This document shows positions 7,042-12,594 of a stretch of 12,594 bases of DNA, piece by piece. The notes under the pieces were generated by a model. That model made no database searches, had not been told where the DNA came from, and worked only from the letters and a program-made list of their open reading frames with translations. The position numbers and the translations under genes are program-made. The stretch's first letter is position 1; each line of letters starts with the position of its first letter. Source of the DNA: an uncultured Clostridia bacterium (GTDB lineage Bacteria; Bacillota; Clostridia; TANB77; CAG-508); contig CAQPRV010000145.1 in NCBI GenBank assembly GCA_948857205.1, forward strand, positions 1 to 12,594, given 5' to 3'.

Positions 7042-7380
7042 TTAATATTCTCGTGATTCAACAAACTCTTTTTCTATATATTCTACTGCACTTTTTAAAT
7101 CTAAAAATTCTGTATATGTAGGGAATTCGCCTGACATATCTTTCCTTTTCTTGCTTGGCCACCCTAAATGAATAATTGCAGCCCTACCATTTTTTTCCAA
7201 ATATAAAGCATCATCATCAAAAAAACACTTTCCAACAAAACATTCTATATTATTATATAAAGGATGTTTTTCTGTTAATTCATTATTAAGTTCCTTCAAA
7301 TATACATCGCTATCCCAATATCCCCAATCAAACTCTTCGCCATATTTACTAGTTAATTCATCCCATATTTTTTTAAACAT
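7042..7380 (-). CDS. Unidentified 112-aa acidic/aromatic protein
   Basis: I do not recognise the family. The 112-aa product has no signal peptide or membrane helix. It is rich in Trp, Tyr, Phe, Asp and Glu, with a DWGYWDSDVY segment (18-27), a FFDDDALYLEKNGRAAIIHLGW core (53-74) that reads like alternating beta strands, and an amphipathic C-terminal helix (about 94-108). Small, acidic, aromatic proteins of this look are often immunity proteins of the SMI1/KNR4-like type, but that is only a guess by resemblance and no toxin gene is adjacent. The ATG at 7380 follows AGGATGG, and an upstream 32-aa ORF overlaps the start by 8 nt, suggesting coupled translation. Confidence 0.6.
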   Translation of the reverse strand: MFKKIWDELTSKYGEEFDWGYWDSDVYLKELNNELTEKHPLYNNIECFVGKCFFDDDALYLEKNGRAAIIHLGWPSKKRKDMSGEFPTYTEFLDLKSAVEYIEKEFVESREY

Positions 7381-7471
7381 TTATACACCATCCTAATTCT
7401 CTATTATTTATAATTACATTTTTAGACATTAAATAATCTATAAGTTCTTCATTATTCTTGTATTCTTTCAT
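7373..7471 (-). CDS. 32-aa ORF overlapping the next gene (fragment or leader peptide)
   Basis: Minus-strand ATG at 7471, or 7474 for one extra Met, directly behind a perfect GGAGGT (7480-7475), encoding 32 residues beginning MKEYKNNEELIDYLMSKNVI and ending LGWCINV. The stop (7373-7375) lies 8 nt inside the following gene. The N-terminal part resembles the start of Abi_2-type abortive infection proteins, so it may be a truncated remnant; alternatively it is a coupling leader peptide. Codon usage and SD support translation, but the product is too short to be sure. Confidence 0.4.
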   Translation of the reverse strand: MKEYKNNEELIDYLMSKNVIINNRELGWCINV

Positions 7472-7510
7472 CATACCTCCAATTATAAAAAATAATAGAT
7501 ATATTTTTAT

Positions 7511-7560
7511 TTTTAAAAAGTGTAAAAGCCAGCAATCAAGATACTTTCAAGACTACTGAC
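7511..7560 (-). terminator. Terminator of the tRNA operon
   Basis: On the minus strand, six bases beyond the CCA of tRNA-Thr, a 10-bp stem (7560-7551 with 7537-7528, including G-U wobbles) is followed by TTTT, ACAC and TTTTT. This ends the Lys-Glu-Thr transcript. Confidence 0.65.
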
Positions 7561-7565
7561 CTATA

Positions 7566-7642
7566 TGGAGCCACTTCCCAGATTCGAACTGGGGACCCTC
7601 GCATTACAAGTGCGATGCTCTGGCCAGCTGAGCTAAAGTGGC
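7566..7642 (-). tRNA. tRNA-Thr (anticodon TGT)
   Basis: A 77-nt gene including discriminator T and encoded CCA (7568-7566). The acceptor stem GCCACTT/AAGTGGC is perfect; the anticodon stem TCGCA/TGCGA encloses CTTGTAA, giving anticodon TGT; the T-arm GTTCGAATC is normal. It is the last tRNA of a three-gene operon. Confidence 0.95.
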
Positions 7643-7707
7643 AAAATATTAAATTATTTGATGAACTAAACTGTTTAACAAACGTAAAGTTCGTTTTTAA
7701 AATGTTT

Positions 7708-7782
7708 TGGTGACCCGTACGGGAATCGAACCCATGTCTCCGCCGTGAAAGGGCGATGTCTTAACCGCTTGACCAACGGGCC
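7708..7782 (-). tRNA. tRNA-Glu (anticodon TTC)
   Basis: A 75-nt gene including encoded CCA. Acceptor stem GGCCCGT/ACGGGTC (one G-U), anticodon loop CTTTCAC giving TTC, T-arm GTTCGATTC. It is the middle gene of the operon. A short unannotated reading frame across this tRNA and its neighbours is spurious. Confidence 0.95.
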
Positions 7783-7792
7783 AAATATAAAG

Positions 7793-7821
7793 GAACTAAA
7801 TAACGATAAATTATTTAGTTC
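7793..7821 (-). repeat. 11-bp hairpin between tRNA-Lys and tRNA-Glu
   Basis: A perfect inverted repeat (7793-7803 with 7811-7821, 7-nt loop) fills the spacer between two tRNAs. On the transcribed strand it is followed by a moderately T-rich stretch. It could guide endonucleolytic separation of the tRNAs, or act as a partial attenuator that lowers the levels of the distal tRNAs. Confidence 0.5.
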
Positions 7822-7824
7822 TCT

Positions 7825-7900
7825 TGGTGAGCTATCCGCGACTCGAACGCGGGACAACTTGATTAAAAGTCAAGTGCTCTACCACCTGAGCTAATAGCCC
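7825..7900 (-). tRNA. tRNA-Lys (anticodon TTT)
   Basis: A 76-nt gene including encoded CCA. Acceptor stem GGGCTAT/ATAGCTC (one G-U), anticodon stem TTGA/TCAA with loop CTTTTAA giving TTT, T-arm GTTCGAGTC. It is the first gene of the operon, about 25 nt after the predicted transcription start. Confidence 0.95.
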
Positions 7901-7908
7901 ACATAAGC

Positions 7909-7923
7909 TTGTGATAACCACAA
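7909..7923. repeat. Small inverted repeat in the tRNA leader
   Basis: TTGTG (7909-7913) and CACAA (7919-7923) flank a 5-bp centre just upstream of the mature tRNA-Lys 5' end and downstream of the promoter. It could be a leader hairpin removed by RNase P or an operator. Weak evidence. Confidence 0.3.
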
Positions 7924-7932
7924 TACTTTTAT

Positions 7933-7961
7933 ATTTTACACTACTATTTAAGTATTGTCAA
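7933..7961 (-). promoter_or_regulatory. Strong sigma-A promoter of the tRNA operon
   Basis: Read on the minus strand: a perfect -35 TTGACA (7961-7956), a 17-bp spacer, and -10 TAAAAT (7938-7933). It is close to consensus, as expected for a stable-RNA operon. Confidence 0.8.
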
Positions 7962-8043
7962 TACTTTTACAAATATTTTTTAATTTTCTTTCAATTATGA
8001 TTACTAATTAGACTTATGATAAAATAAATATTAAAAAACAAAA

Positions 8044-8229
8044 TTATGCATTTAACTTTTCTAAAACTTCATCAACTTCTATTCCATGTACTGCACAAGC
8101 CTCTTCAATTGTTTCCATTTGAGATGCTGGACACCCTAAACAATGCATTCCAATTTCTAATAAAATATCAGCTTTTTCTGGTGCTTTTTCTAAAATTTCC
8201 CCAATTCTTGTATCTTTCTCAAATTTCAT
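8044..8229 (-). CDS. DUF1858 domain protein (CxxC redox disulfide)
   Basis: A 61-aa protein of the DUF1858 / hybrid-cluster-protein-associated redox disulfide family, normal stand-alone length. Visible are DTRIGEILEKAPE (6-18), the helix leading to G27-M-H-C-L-G-C33 with the CxxC pair (Cys30, Cys33), and the C-terminal helical EVDEVLEKLNA. The ATG at 8229 is chosen because GGAGGG (8240-8235) precedes it; an upstream in-frame ATG at 8292 would add 21 residues, but no SD supports it and the extension is unlike the family. The function of the family is not firmly known; a thiol-redox or metal/Fe-S-linked role is assumed. It is divergent from the secretion operon, with which it shares a short intergenic region. 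Confidence 0.85.
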   Translation of the reverse strand: MKFEKDTRIGEILEKAPEKADILLEIGMHCLGCPASQMETIEEACAVHGIEVDEVLEKLNA

Positions 8230-8328
8230 AATATCCCTCCTATAAAATATATAAAAATTACTATACTTTCCTATTGTATAAAAAATTAGCAAAGCAAATG
8301 TATTTTAACACAAATTTTTAAAAAAGTA

Positions 8329-8357
8329 TAGACAAATTAAAAAAATTATTATATTAT
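8329..8357 (+). promoter_or_regulatory. Promoter of the secretion-like operon
   Basis: TAGACA (8329-8334), a 17-bp spacer, and TATTAT (8352-8357). The transcript would start near 8364, only about 7-10 nt before the SD AAGGTGGTGA of the first ORF, leaving no room for a long leader. Confidence 0.6.
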
Positions 8358-8383
8358 GATAAAAAATGTAAGGTGGTGATTTT

Positions 8384-8530
8384 ATTTCACATTTAATTCA
8401 TTTATATTTTATATCTTATATTATATATCTTTTTATTTTCTTATATTCAATATATTCATATTTTGAAATAATAATTTTTCATAATAAACAAGGTTCCAAA
8501 TTAGATATAAAAAAGAAAAATTTTAAATAA
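8384..8530 (+). CDS. 48-aa membrane peptide, apparent ATT start
   Basis: First ORF of the secretion-like operon. A strong SD (AAGGTGGTGA, 8370-8379) is followed after four bases by ATT TCA CAT and an open frame of 48 codons ending TAA at 8528-8530. The product is an almost uninterrupted hydrophobic helix rich in Ile, Leu, Tyr and Phe (about 4-32) followed by a polar, basic tail (HNKQGSKLDIKKKNFK). No in-frame ATG, GTG or TTG exists in the open frame, so if it is translated the start is ATT. The next gene is in the same frame, with its SD directly after this stop, which indicates tight operon coupling. I do not recognise the family. Small membrane peptides at this position are plausible secretion accessory subunits, but this is inferred. 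Confidence 0.5.
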   Translation: MSHLIHLYFISYIIYLFIFLYSIYSYFEIIIFHNKQGSKLDIKKKNFK

Positions 8531-8542
8531 GGAGGTTTATAT

Positions 8543-10279
8543 ATTTTAAAATTAACAAAAAAACTTTTATTCATATTAGTGTTCTTATTTATTTCAAGTA
8601 TATTTACAATAAAAACCTTTTATCAAATTTACACTTCACAAGAAATTATAATAATCTATGCAGTTCATCCTTTTAATCTTGTTACCCAAAATCCTGAATT
8701 ATGGAATTTTATCAAAAAAAGCTATATCTTTGTTTTCATATTTTCTAACCTAATAATAAGTAATTTTATTTATATCAAATTTTTTCAAAAACACAAAAAA
8801 ATCACTTCTACTATTCAAAAAACTTCTAAACTAGAAAATACAAATAACACAAAAGAAAATCTAAAATTACTTATTGGAATAGATGAAAAGACAAAATCAA
8901 AAATATATATCAAAGAGGCAGGATTATATCAAAATTTTTTAATAACAGGAACAATTGGAACTGGAAAAACATCTTCAGCAATGTATCCATTTACAGAACA
9001 ACTAATTAAATATAACTATGATAATCCAAATAATAAAATTGGAATGTTAATATTAGATGTAAAAGGTAATTATTATAAACAAGTAAAAAACTTTGCAGAA
9101 AAATATAATTTAGATAAAGATTTAATTATTATAGAACTTAATTCTGGAATATATTATAATCCACTGCACAAACCAAATTTAAAACCACAAATTTTAGCAG
9201 ACAGAATTAAAACAATTTTACTTCTCTTTTCAGAAAATAATTCTGAATCCTATTGGATAGATAAAGCAAGTCAAGTAATATGTGAAGCAATTAAAATTTG
9301 TAGACTATATAATAAAGGATATGTAACTTTTTTAGAATTACATAAATTAATAACAATTCCTAATTATTTTACTGAGAAAATAACAATACTTCGAGATTTA
9401 TTTACATCTTCAAAACTTAACCATAAACAAATATATGAACTAAATGAAAGTTTAGAATTTTTTCAAAAAGAATTTAATCAATTGGATAGCAGAACTAAAG
9501 GGATTTTAATTTCAGAAATCACTAGAATTACCAATACTTTTATAACAGATTATGAGGTAATGAATACTTTTTGTCCACCAAAAAATAAACTAAATTTTAA
9601 AAGTTTTCAAGAAGTTATTAAAAAAGGAAAAATTGTAATTTTAAATATGAATATTTCTGAATATTCTCAATTATCAAAAATAATTGCAACCTATCTAAAG
9701 CTCGATTTTCAAACTGAAGTCATGTCAAATTTGTCAAAAAATACTGTTAAAACAACTGCTTTTATATGTGATGAATATGATAAATATGCTAGTAAAATTG
9801 ATGCTGAATTTTTTTCACTTAGTAGAGAAGCAAAATGTATCAATATAATAAGTACACAAAGTTATTCATCTCTAAAGTCCACATTAAGAGATGATTACCA
9901 AGTGCGAATCCTTATTCAAAATCTAATTAATAAAATATGGTTTAGAACTGATGATAGCTTCACTATAGAAGAAGCACAAAAACAACTAGGTAAAGAAGAA
10001 AAAAATCACACTTCAAAAAGTATTTCTGAAAGTGCAAAAGAAACTAATTTTAGCTATATTACAAACTCTTTAACTTCTAAAAATTCTAATATATCAGAAA
10101 CTTTTAATACCTATACACAAAAGGATTTTATGTTTGATAGTAATTTTTTTTCACAAGAATTAGAAACTTTCACTGCCCTCACATTTTTATCTACTGGATA
10201 TTCAATTTTAAAACCTCAAAAATTAAAATTGTTACCATATTTTCAAAAAAATAAATTTAATAACAGGAGGTTAACATGA
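8543..10279 (+). CDS. VirD4/TraG-family type IV coupling ATPase
   Basis: Type IV coupling protein: a membrane-anchored ATPase that delivers DNA or protein substrates to a type IV secretion channel. From ATT at 8543 the product is 578 aa; from the GTG at 8579 it is 566 aa. I prefer ATT because GGAGG (8531-8535) lies 7 nt upstream and the extra residues MLKLTKKLLFIL complete the first membrane helix; GTG has no SD. In GTG-start numbering: membrane helices about 1-15 and 45-67, Walker A GTIGTGKTS (124-132), the LILDVKGN motif (157-164), Walker B AFICDEYDKY (394-403) and ISTQSY (424-429). The C-terminal part (about 465-566) with EEAQKQLGKEEK fits clostridial TraG-type proteins. The length is short-to-normal. 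The stop overlaps the next start (ATGA). No relaxase is nearby. Confidence 0.88.
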   Translation: MLKLTKKLLFILVFLFISSIFTIKTFYQIYTSQEIIIIYAVHPFNLVTQNPELWNFIKKSYIFVFIFSNLIISNFIYIKFFQKHKKITSTIQKTSKLENTNNTKENLKLLIGIDEKTKSKIYIKEAGLYQNFLITGTIGTGKTSSAMYPFTEQLIKYNYDNPNNKIGMLILDVKGNYYKQVKNFAEKYNLDKDLIIIELNSGIYYNPLHKPNLKPQILADRIKTILLLFSENNSESYWIDKASQVICEAIKICRLYNKGYVTFLELHKLITIPNYFTEKITILRDLFTSSKLNHKQIYELNESLEFFQKEFNQLDSRTKGILISEITRITNTFITDYEVMNTFCPPKNKLNFKSFQEVIKKGKIVILNMNISEYSQLSKIIATYLKLDFQTEVMSNLSKNTVKTTAFICDEYDKYASKIDAEFFSLSREAKCINIISTQSYSSLKSTLRDDYQVRILIQNLINKIWFRTDDSFTIEEAQKQLGKEEKNHTSKSISESAKETNFSYITNSLTSKNSNISETFNTYTQKDFMFDSNFFSQELETFTALTFLSTGYSILKPQKLKLLPYFQKNKFNNRRLT

Positions 10280-10605
10280 AAAAAATATTTTTCTTCGTTT
10301 CATTTATTATATTATTTTTTATCTTTATAATTACTTTTACAAATTTTTGTCACGCTTTTGGTGACCCTAAAATTGTTAGCAAAATTAATAGTGCCTTTGA
10401 AAGTATAGAAGGATGGATTTTAAAAATTTCTACACCAGCTGCTGCTGTTGCAGTTGGTACTGGTTTATTTATGAAAAAATTTAGTTTTGGTGATGAAGAA
10501 AGAATTAGAACTGGTAAAAAATTGGTAAAAAGTTCTTTATTTTCCTATGCGTTCATATTAGCTATTGATTTAATTTTATCTGCAATAAAATCATTAATAG
10601 GCTAA
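10276..10605 (+). CDS. VirB2/TrbC-like pilin subunit
   Basis: A 109-aa precursor with a long signal peptide (about 1-27, cleavage plausible after CHA) and a mature part of about 82 residues holding two hydrophobic segments (about 47-66, with the small-residue PAAAVAVGTG run, and 87-108) separated by a short charged loop (KKFSFGDEERIRTGKK). This is the layout of VirB2/TrbC-type pilins and of the small Maff2-like proteins encoded right after the coupling protein in clostridial conjugative elements. The start ATG overlaps the stop of the coupling-protein gene in ATGA, with AGGAGG 5 nt upstream. Expected role: extracytoplasmic pilus or channel component. Confidence 0.75.
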   Translation: MKKIFFFVSFIILFFIFIITFTNFCHAFGDPKIVSKINSAFESIEGWILKISTPAAAVAVGTGLFMKKFSFGDEERIRTGKKLVKSSLFSYAFILAIDLILSAIKSLIG

Positions 10606-10615
10606 GGAGGTAGTC

Positions 10616-11494
10616 TTGGAAAATAGTAATGACGTAACAAATATTATAATAGAAACAATAAATAAAATTTTTGAAACACTTTTTAGTTCTATTGACAATA
10701 GTTTATATTCTATATTAGATAGTATAACTTTTATTGGACCAGATATTTTAAAAGATCCAAATTTTGAAAACTTATTTGGAACATCAACAGCTAATGGGAT
10801 TTTACTAATTGCAAATTCACTACTATTAGGATTTATTTTATATTATTCAGTAAAATATTTACTATCACATTTTACTTATCATCAAGTTGAAGCACCAAGT
10901 AGCTTTATTATAAAATTAATCTTATATGGAATTTGTATGAATTATTCATTTTTTATTATATCCTTCGTATTAGATTTAAATTACAATATATCACTCTCAA
11001 TACAAAATCTGGGAGAAAATTTATTTAATAAAAATATATGTTTTTCTGAGCTAATTAATACAATAAATACTAATATATCAATTGATACTAGCTCTATTGA
11101 CATGTTCTCTTTAGATGGATTAATAAAAAGTACTTTAAGTATTTCCTTATTAAATCTAGTTTTTTCATATTCTTTAAGATATATAATGTTAAAATTATTT
11201 ATTCTTCTTACACCTTTTGCAATTTTATCACTTACTCTTGATGCAACCTCATGTTTTTTTAAAGCTTGGTTAAAAAACTTCTTTGCATTATTATTTATAC
11301 AAATAGTAATCTCTTTTATTCTATTAATTTTATTTTCTATAAATTTTTCGTCAACAAATTTACTTACTAAATTTATATATATTGGTGGAATTTATTGTTT
11401 AATACAAACAAATTCCTTTGTTCGTGAATTTATAGGTAGTGTTTCCACAAATGTTACCCAAACTGTTAAAAACTTTAATCTTTTAAGAAAATAA
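10616..11494 (+). CDS. VirB6/TrbL-like polytopic channel protein (CD0411 type)
   Basis: A 292-aa polytopic membrane protein starting at TTG (10616), 5 nt after a perfect AAGGAGG (10604-10610) that overlaps the pilin stop. After an amphipathic N-terminus come probable membrane segments at about 60-83, 97-119, 172-208, 219-243 and 252-268. The stretch RYIMLKLFILLTPFAI (188-203) followed by DATSCFFKAWLKNF (209-222) and a Q (229) is the conserved core of the VirB6/TrbL-like proteins of Gram-positive conjugative elements (R...L..LTP...L...D.TS..FK.W...). Expected role: inner channel of the secretion apparatus. Gene order after the pilin is the usual one for these elements. Confidence 0.78.
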   Translation: MENSNDVTNIIIETINKIFETLFSSIDNSLYSILDSITFIGPDILKDPNFENLFGTSTANGILLIANSLLLGFILYYSVKYLLSHFTYHQVEAPSSFIIKLILYGICMNYSFFIISFVLDLNYNISLSIQNLGENLFNKNICFSELINTINTNISIDTSSIDMFSLDGLIKSTLSISLLNLVFSYSLRYIMLKLFILLTPFAILSLTLDATSCFFKAWLKNFFALLFIQIVISFILLILFSINFSSTNLLTKFIYIGGIYCLIQTNSFVREFIGSVSTNVTQTVKNFNLLRK

Positions 11495-11533
11495 TTTTAT
11501 TCTTTATTTTTTACTTATTGAAAGGATGATTTG

Positions 11534-11821
11534 ATGAAATTTATTTTTCCACAAAATTATAATTTTAAAAATAAACTATTAGGCATATTTGACTATTCTA
11601 CAATATTTATTAATATTTCTTGGTGTGCTATTGTATTTATTATTCTCAACTTATTTATTCATAATTTAAATACAAAAATATTTATTTTTATATTTGCCTG
11701 TCTGCCTATTTTTCTTTTTAGTATTTCTGGTATAAATGGAGAAAATATTATTTATGTATTCTTATATTTAATTAAATTTGCATACAAACCAAAACTATTT
11801 TTTTATAATAAAATTAAATAA
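11534..11821 (+). CDS. PrgI/VirB3-like membrane protein
   Basis: A 95-aa protein with the PrgI-family layout: N-terminal FPQNYNFKNKLLGIFDYSTI (about 4-23), two membrane helices (about 24-42 and 47-66), a short GENIIYVFLYLIKFAY helix and a C-terminal basic YNKIK. PrgI is the VirB3 counterpart in Gram-positive type IV secretion. ATG at 11534 is taken as start because AAAGGATGA lies in front; a TTG directly before it would add one residue. In known elements prgI is followed immediately by the large VirB4/TraE ATPase gene. Here it is followed by dnaD, so the expected partner is missing from this location. Confidence 0.75.
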   Translation: MKFIFPQNYNFKNKLLGIFDYSTIFINISWCAIVFIILNLFIHNLNTKIFIFIFACLPIFLFSISGINGENIIYVFLYLIKFAYKPKLFFYNKIK

Positions 11822-11851
11822 TTTAAACTCATTATTAACTTGAATTTTTTG
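11820..11851 (+). terminator. Weak hairpin at the end of the secretion operon
   Basis: AATTTAA (11820-11826) can pair with TTGAATT (11840-11846, one G-U) and is followed by TTTTG. The stem is all A/T with a 13-nt loop, and it overlaps the -35 of the dnaD promoter, so it is at best a leaky terminator that would let some secretion-operon transcript run into dnaD. Confidence 0.3.
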
Positions 11852-11868
11852 TCTAAAAAAGATATAAT
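11840..11868 (+). promoter_or_regulatory. Sigma-A promoter of dnaD
   Basis: TTGAAT (11840-11845), a 17-bp spacer, and a perfect TATAAT (11863-11868). The transcript would start near 11875, about 27 nt before the ATG, with SD AGGAGA at 11887-11892. It gives dnaD expression independent of the secretion operon. Confidence 0.78.
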
Positions 11869-11901
11869 AGTTTAAAAATTGTAATTAGGAGAAAACCAAA
11901 A

Positions 11902-12594
11902 ATGAAACTAGAACAAAAAGATAAATCACTTTTATTTTCAGAAACAACAATACCTGATATCTTTTTTTCTGAATACTTATCAGAACTACCAGGTGAATAT
12001 TTAAAAATATATATGTACATTTTGTTTTTATCAAAATATGGAAGAGAAGTAAAATTAAATGATTTATCGAAAAAGCTTAATGTTTCTTTAAAATCAATTA
12101 ATGATGGACTAAAATTTTTAGAAGAAACTCATTTAATAACTAAAAAAACGAATGGATATATTATAACTGATTTACAAGAATTAACTCTTCACAATTTATA
12201 CTCTCCTAATTTAACAGTTACAAAGGAGAAAGTTGAACAAACTGCCAAAAATAAATCACGAACCAAAGCAATAGAACATATAAATAATATGTATTTTCAA
12301 GGAATTATGGGTCCTTCTTGGTATAATGATATTGACATATGGTTTAAAAAATTTGGATTTGATGAACAAGTAATGATTGCTTTATTTGACTATTGTTATA
12401 AACGTAGTGCTTTACACAAAAATTATATACAAACAGTTGCTGAAGCTTGGGCTACAAATAATGTAAAAACTTGGAATGATCTAGATAAGTATTCTGAAAA
12501 ACAAGAGAATTTAACACAATATAAAAAAATAATTGCAAAAAAACTTGGAAAATATAATGGCTTAACCCAATATGAAGAAGCCTATATTGAAAAC
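11902..12594 (+). CDS. dnaD: DnaD-domain replication protein, 3' end outside window
   Basis: Primosomal DnaD-family protein, 231 residues visible and still open at the window end. The N-terminal winged-helix part (about 17-90) contains GEYLKIYMYILFLSKYG and a helix-turn-helix around LNDLSKKLNVSLKSINDGLKFLEE; a DnaB_2/DnaD C-terminal-type domain follows (about 120-195), with the diagnostic YIQTVAEAWATNNVKTWND (175-193, the YxxxIxxxW-type DNA-binding motif). The last visible part (KKLGKYNGLTQYEEAYIEN) looks like the start of a second copy of this domain, as in clostridial two-domain DnaD proteins. These help load the replicative helicase during replication initiation. It has its own consensus promoter and SD. 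A dnaC-like helicase-loader gene often follows in Clostridia, beyond this window. Confidence 0.88.
   Translation, partial: MKLEQKDKSLLFSETTIPDIFFSEYLSELPGEYLKIYMYILFLSKYGREVKLNDLSKKLNVSLKSINDGLKFLEETHLITKKTNGYIITDLQELTLHNLYSPNLTVTKEKVEQTAKNKSRTKAIEHINNMYFQGIMGPSWYNDIDIWFKKFGFDEQVMIALFDYCYKRSALHKNYIQTVAEAWATNNVKTWNDLDKYSEKQENLTQYKKIIAKKLGKYNGLTQYEEAYIEN

Noticed and set aside
7675..7857. 60-aa minus-strand reading frame
   Set aside because: It lies across tRNA-Glu and part of tRNA-Lys and has no SD or family resemblance.
8046..8231. Plus-strand frame opposite the DUF1858 gene
   Set aside because: It mirrors a well-supported gene on the other strand and has no ribosome binding site.
7566..11821. 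Secretion genes as an integrative element inserted at a tRNA
   Set aside because: Insertions use tRNA 3' ends, but the secretion operon lies on the promoter side of the tRNA operon with another gene between them. I saw no integrase and no repeat of a tRNA 3' end near 11.8 kb.
1..12594. CRISPR array, insertion sequence or riboswitch
   Set aside because: No regularly spaced repeats, transposase-like frames, terminal inverted repeats or recognisable aptamer cores were seen on either strand.

Overview
The window is very AT-rich, with dense A/T homopolymers, strong GGAGG-type ribosome binding sites, UGA used as a stop, CCA-encoded tRNA genes and several clostridial-type protein families: VanW/G5, CBM25/53-like, DUF1858, PrgI/CD0411-type secretion proteins and a DnaD-family replication protein. 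This points to a low-GC Firmicute, most likely an (uncultured, gut-type) Clostridia relative. It looks chromosomal, since it carries a tRNA operon and dnaD. The species cannot be named from this sequence.

Left part (1-5.4 kb): a membrane-anchored VanW/G5 cell-wall protein (minus) is transcribed divergently from a small carbohydrate-binding protein (plus). A strong bidirectional terminator follows, then an SDR oxidoreductase (minus) with a clear sigma-A promoter and a 28-bp palindrome in its leader. Next is a sigma/anti-sigma pair on the minus strand: an ECF sigma factor overlaps a single-pass membrane protein of the DUF4179-like anti-sigma type.

Middle (5.4-7.5 kb): a zone of gene decay. A C39-like peptidase has lost its last ~30 residues to a frameshift at an A6 run. 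An aldo/keto reductase carries three frameshifts and a C-terminal truncation, and runs straight into the stub of a second membrane-anchored gene with an in-frame UGA. An unidentified 112-aa protein and a 32-aa overlapping upstream ORF follow. The dead reductase still has a promoter with a 19-bp spacer containing a dyad, the layout of a MerR-type promoter.

Centre (7.5-8.3 kb): a tRNA-Lys/Glu/Thr operon with promoter and terminator, then a DUF1858 CxxC redox protein.

Right part (8.3-11.8 kb): a compact plus-strand operon, expressed from its own promoter, encodes a 48-aa membrane peptide, a VirD4/TraG coupling ATPase, a VirB2-like pilin, a VirB6/TrbL-like channel protein and a PrgI/VirB3-like protein. 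No relaxase, integrase or VirB4 ATPase is visible, and the operon is followed at once by dnaD with its own consensus promoter (gene cut by the window end). The first two genes of the operon have well-placed Shine-Dalgarno sequences but appear to start at ATT codons. This orphan type IV secretion-like module is the most interesting part of the window.
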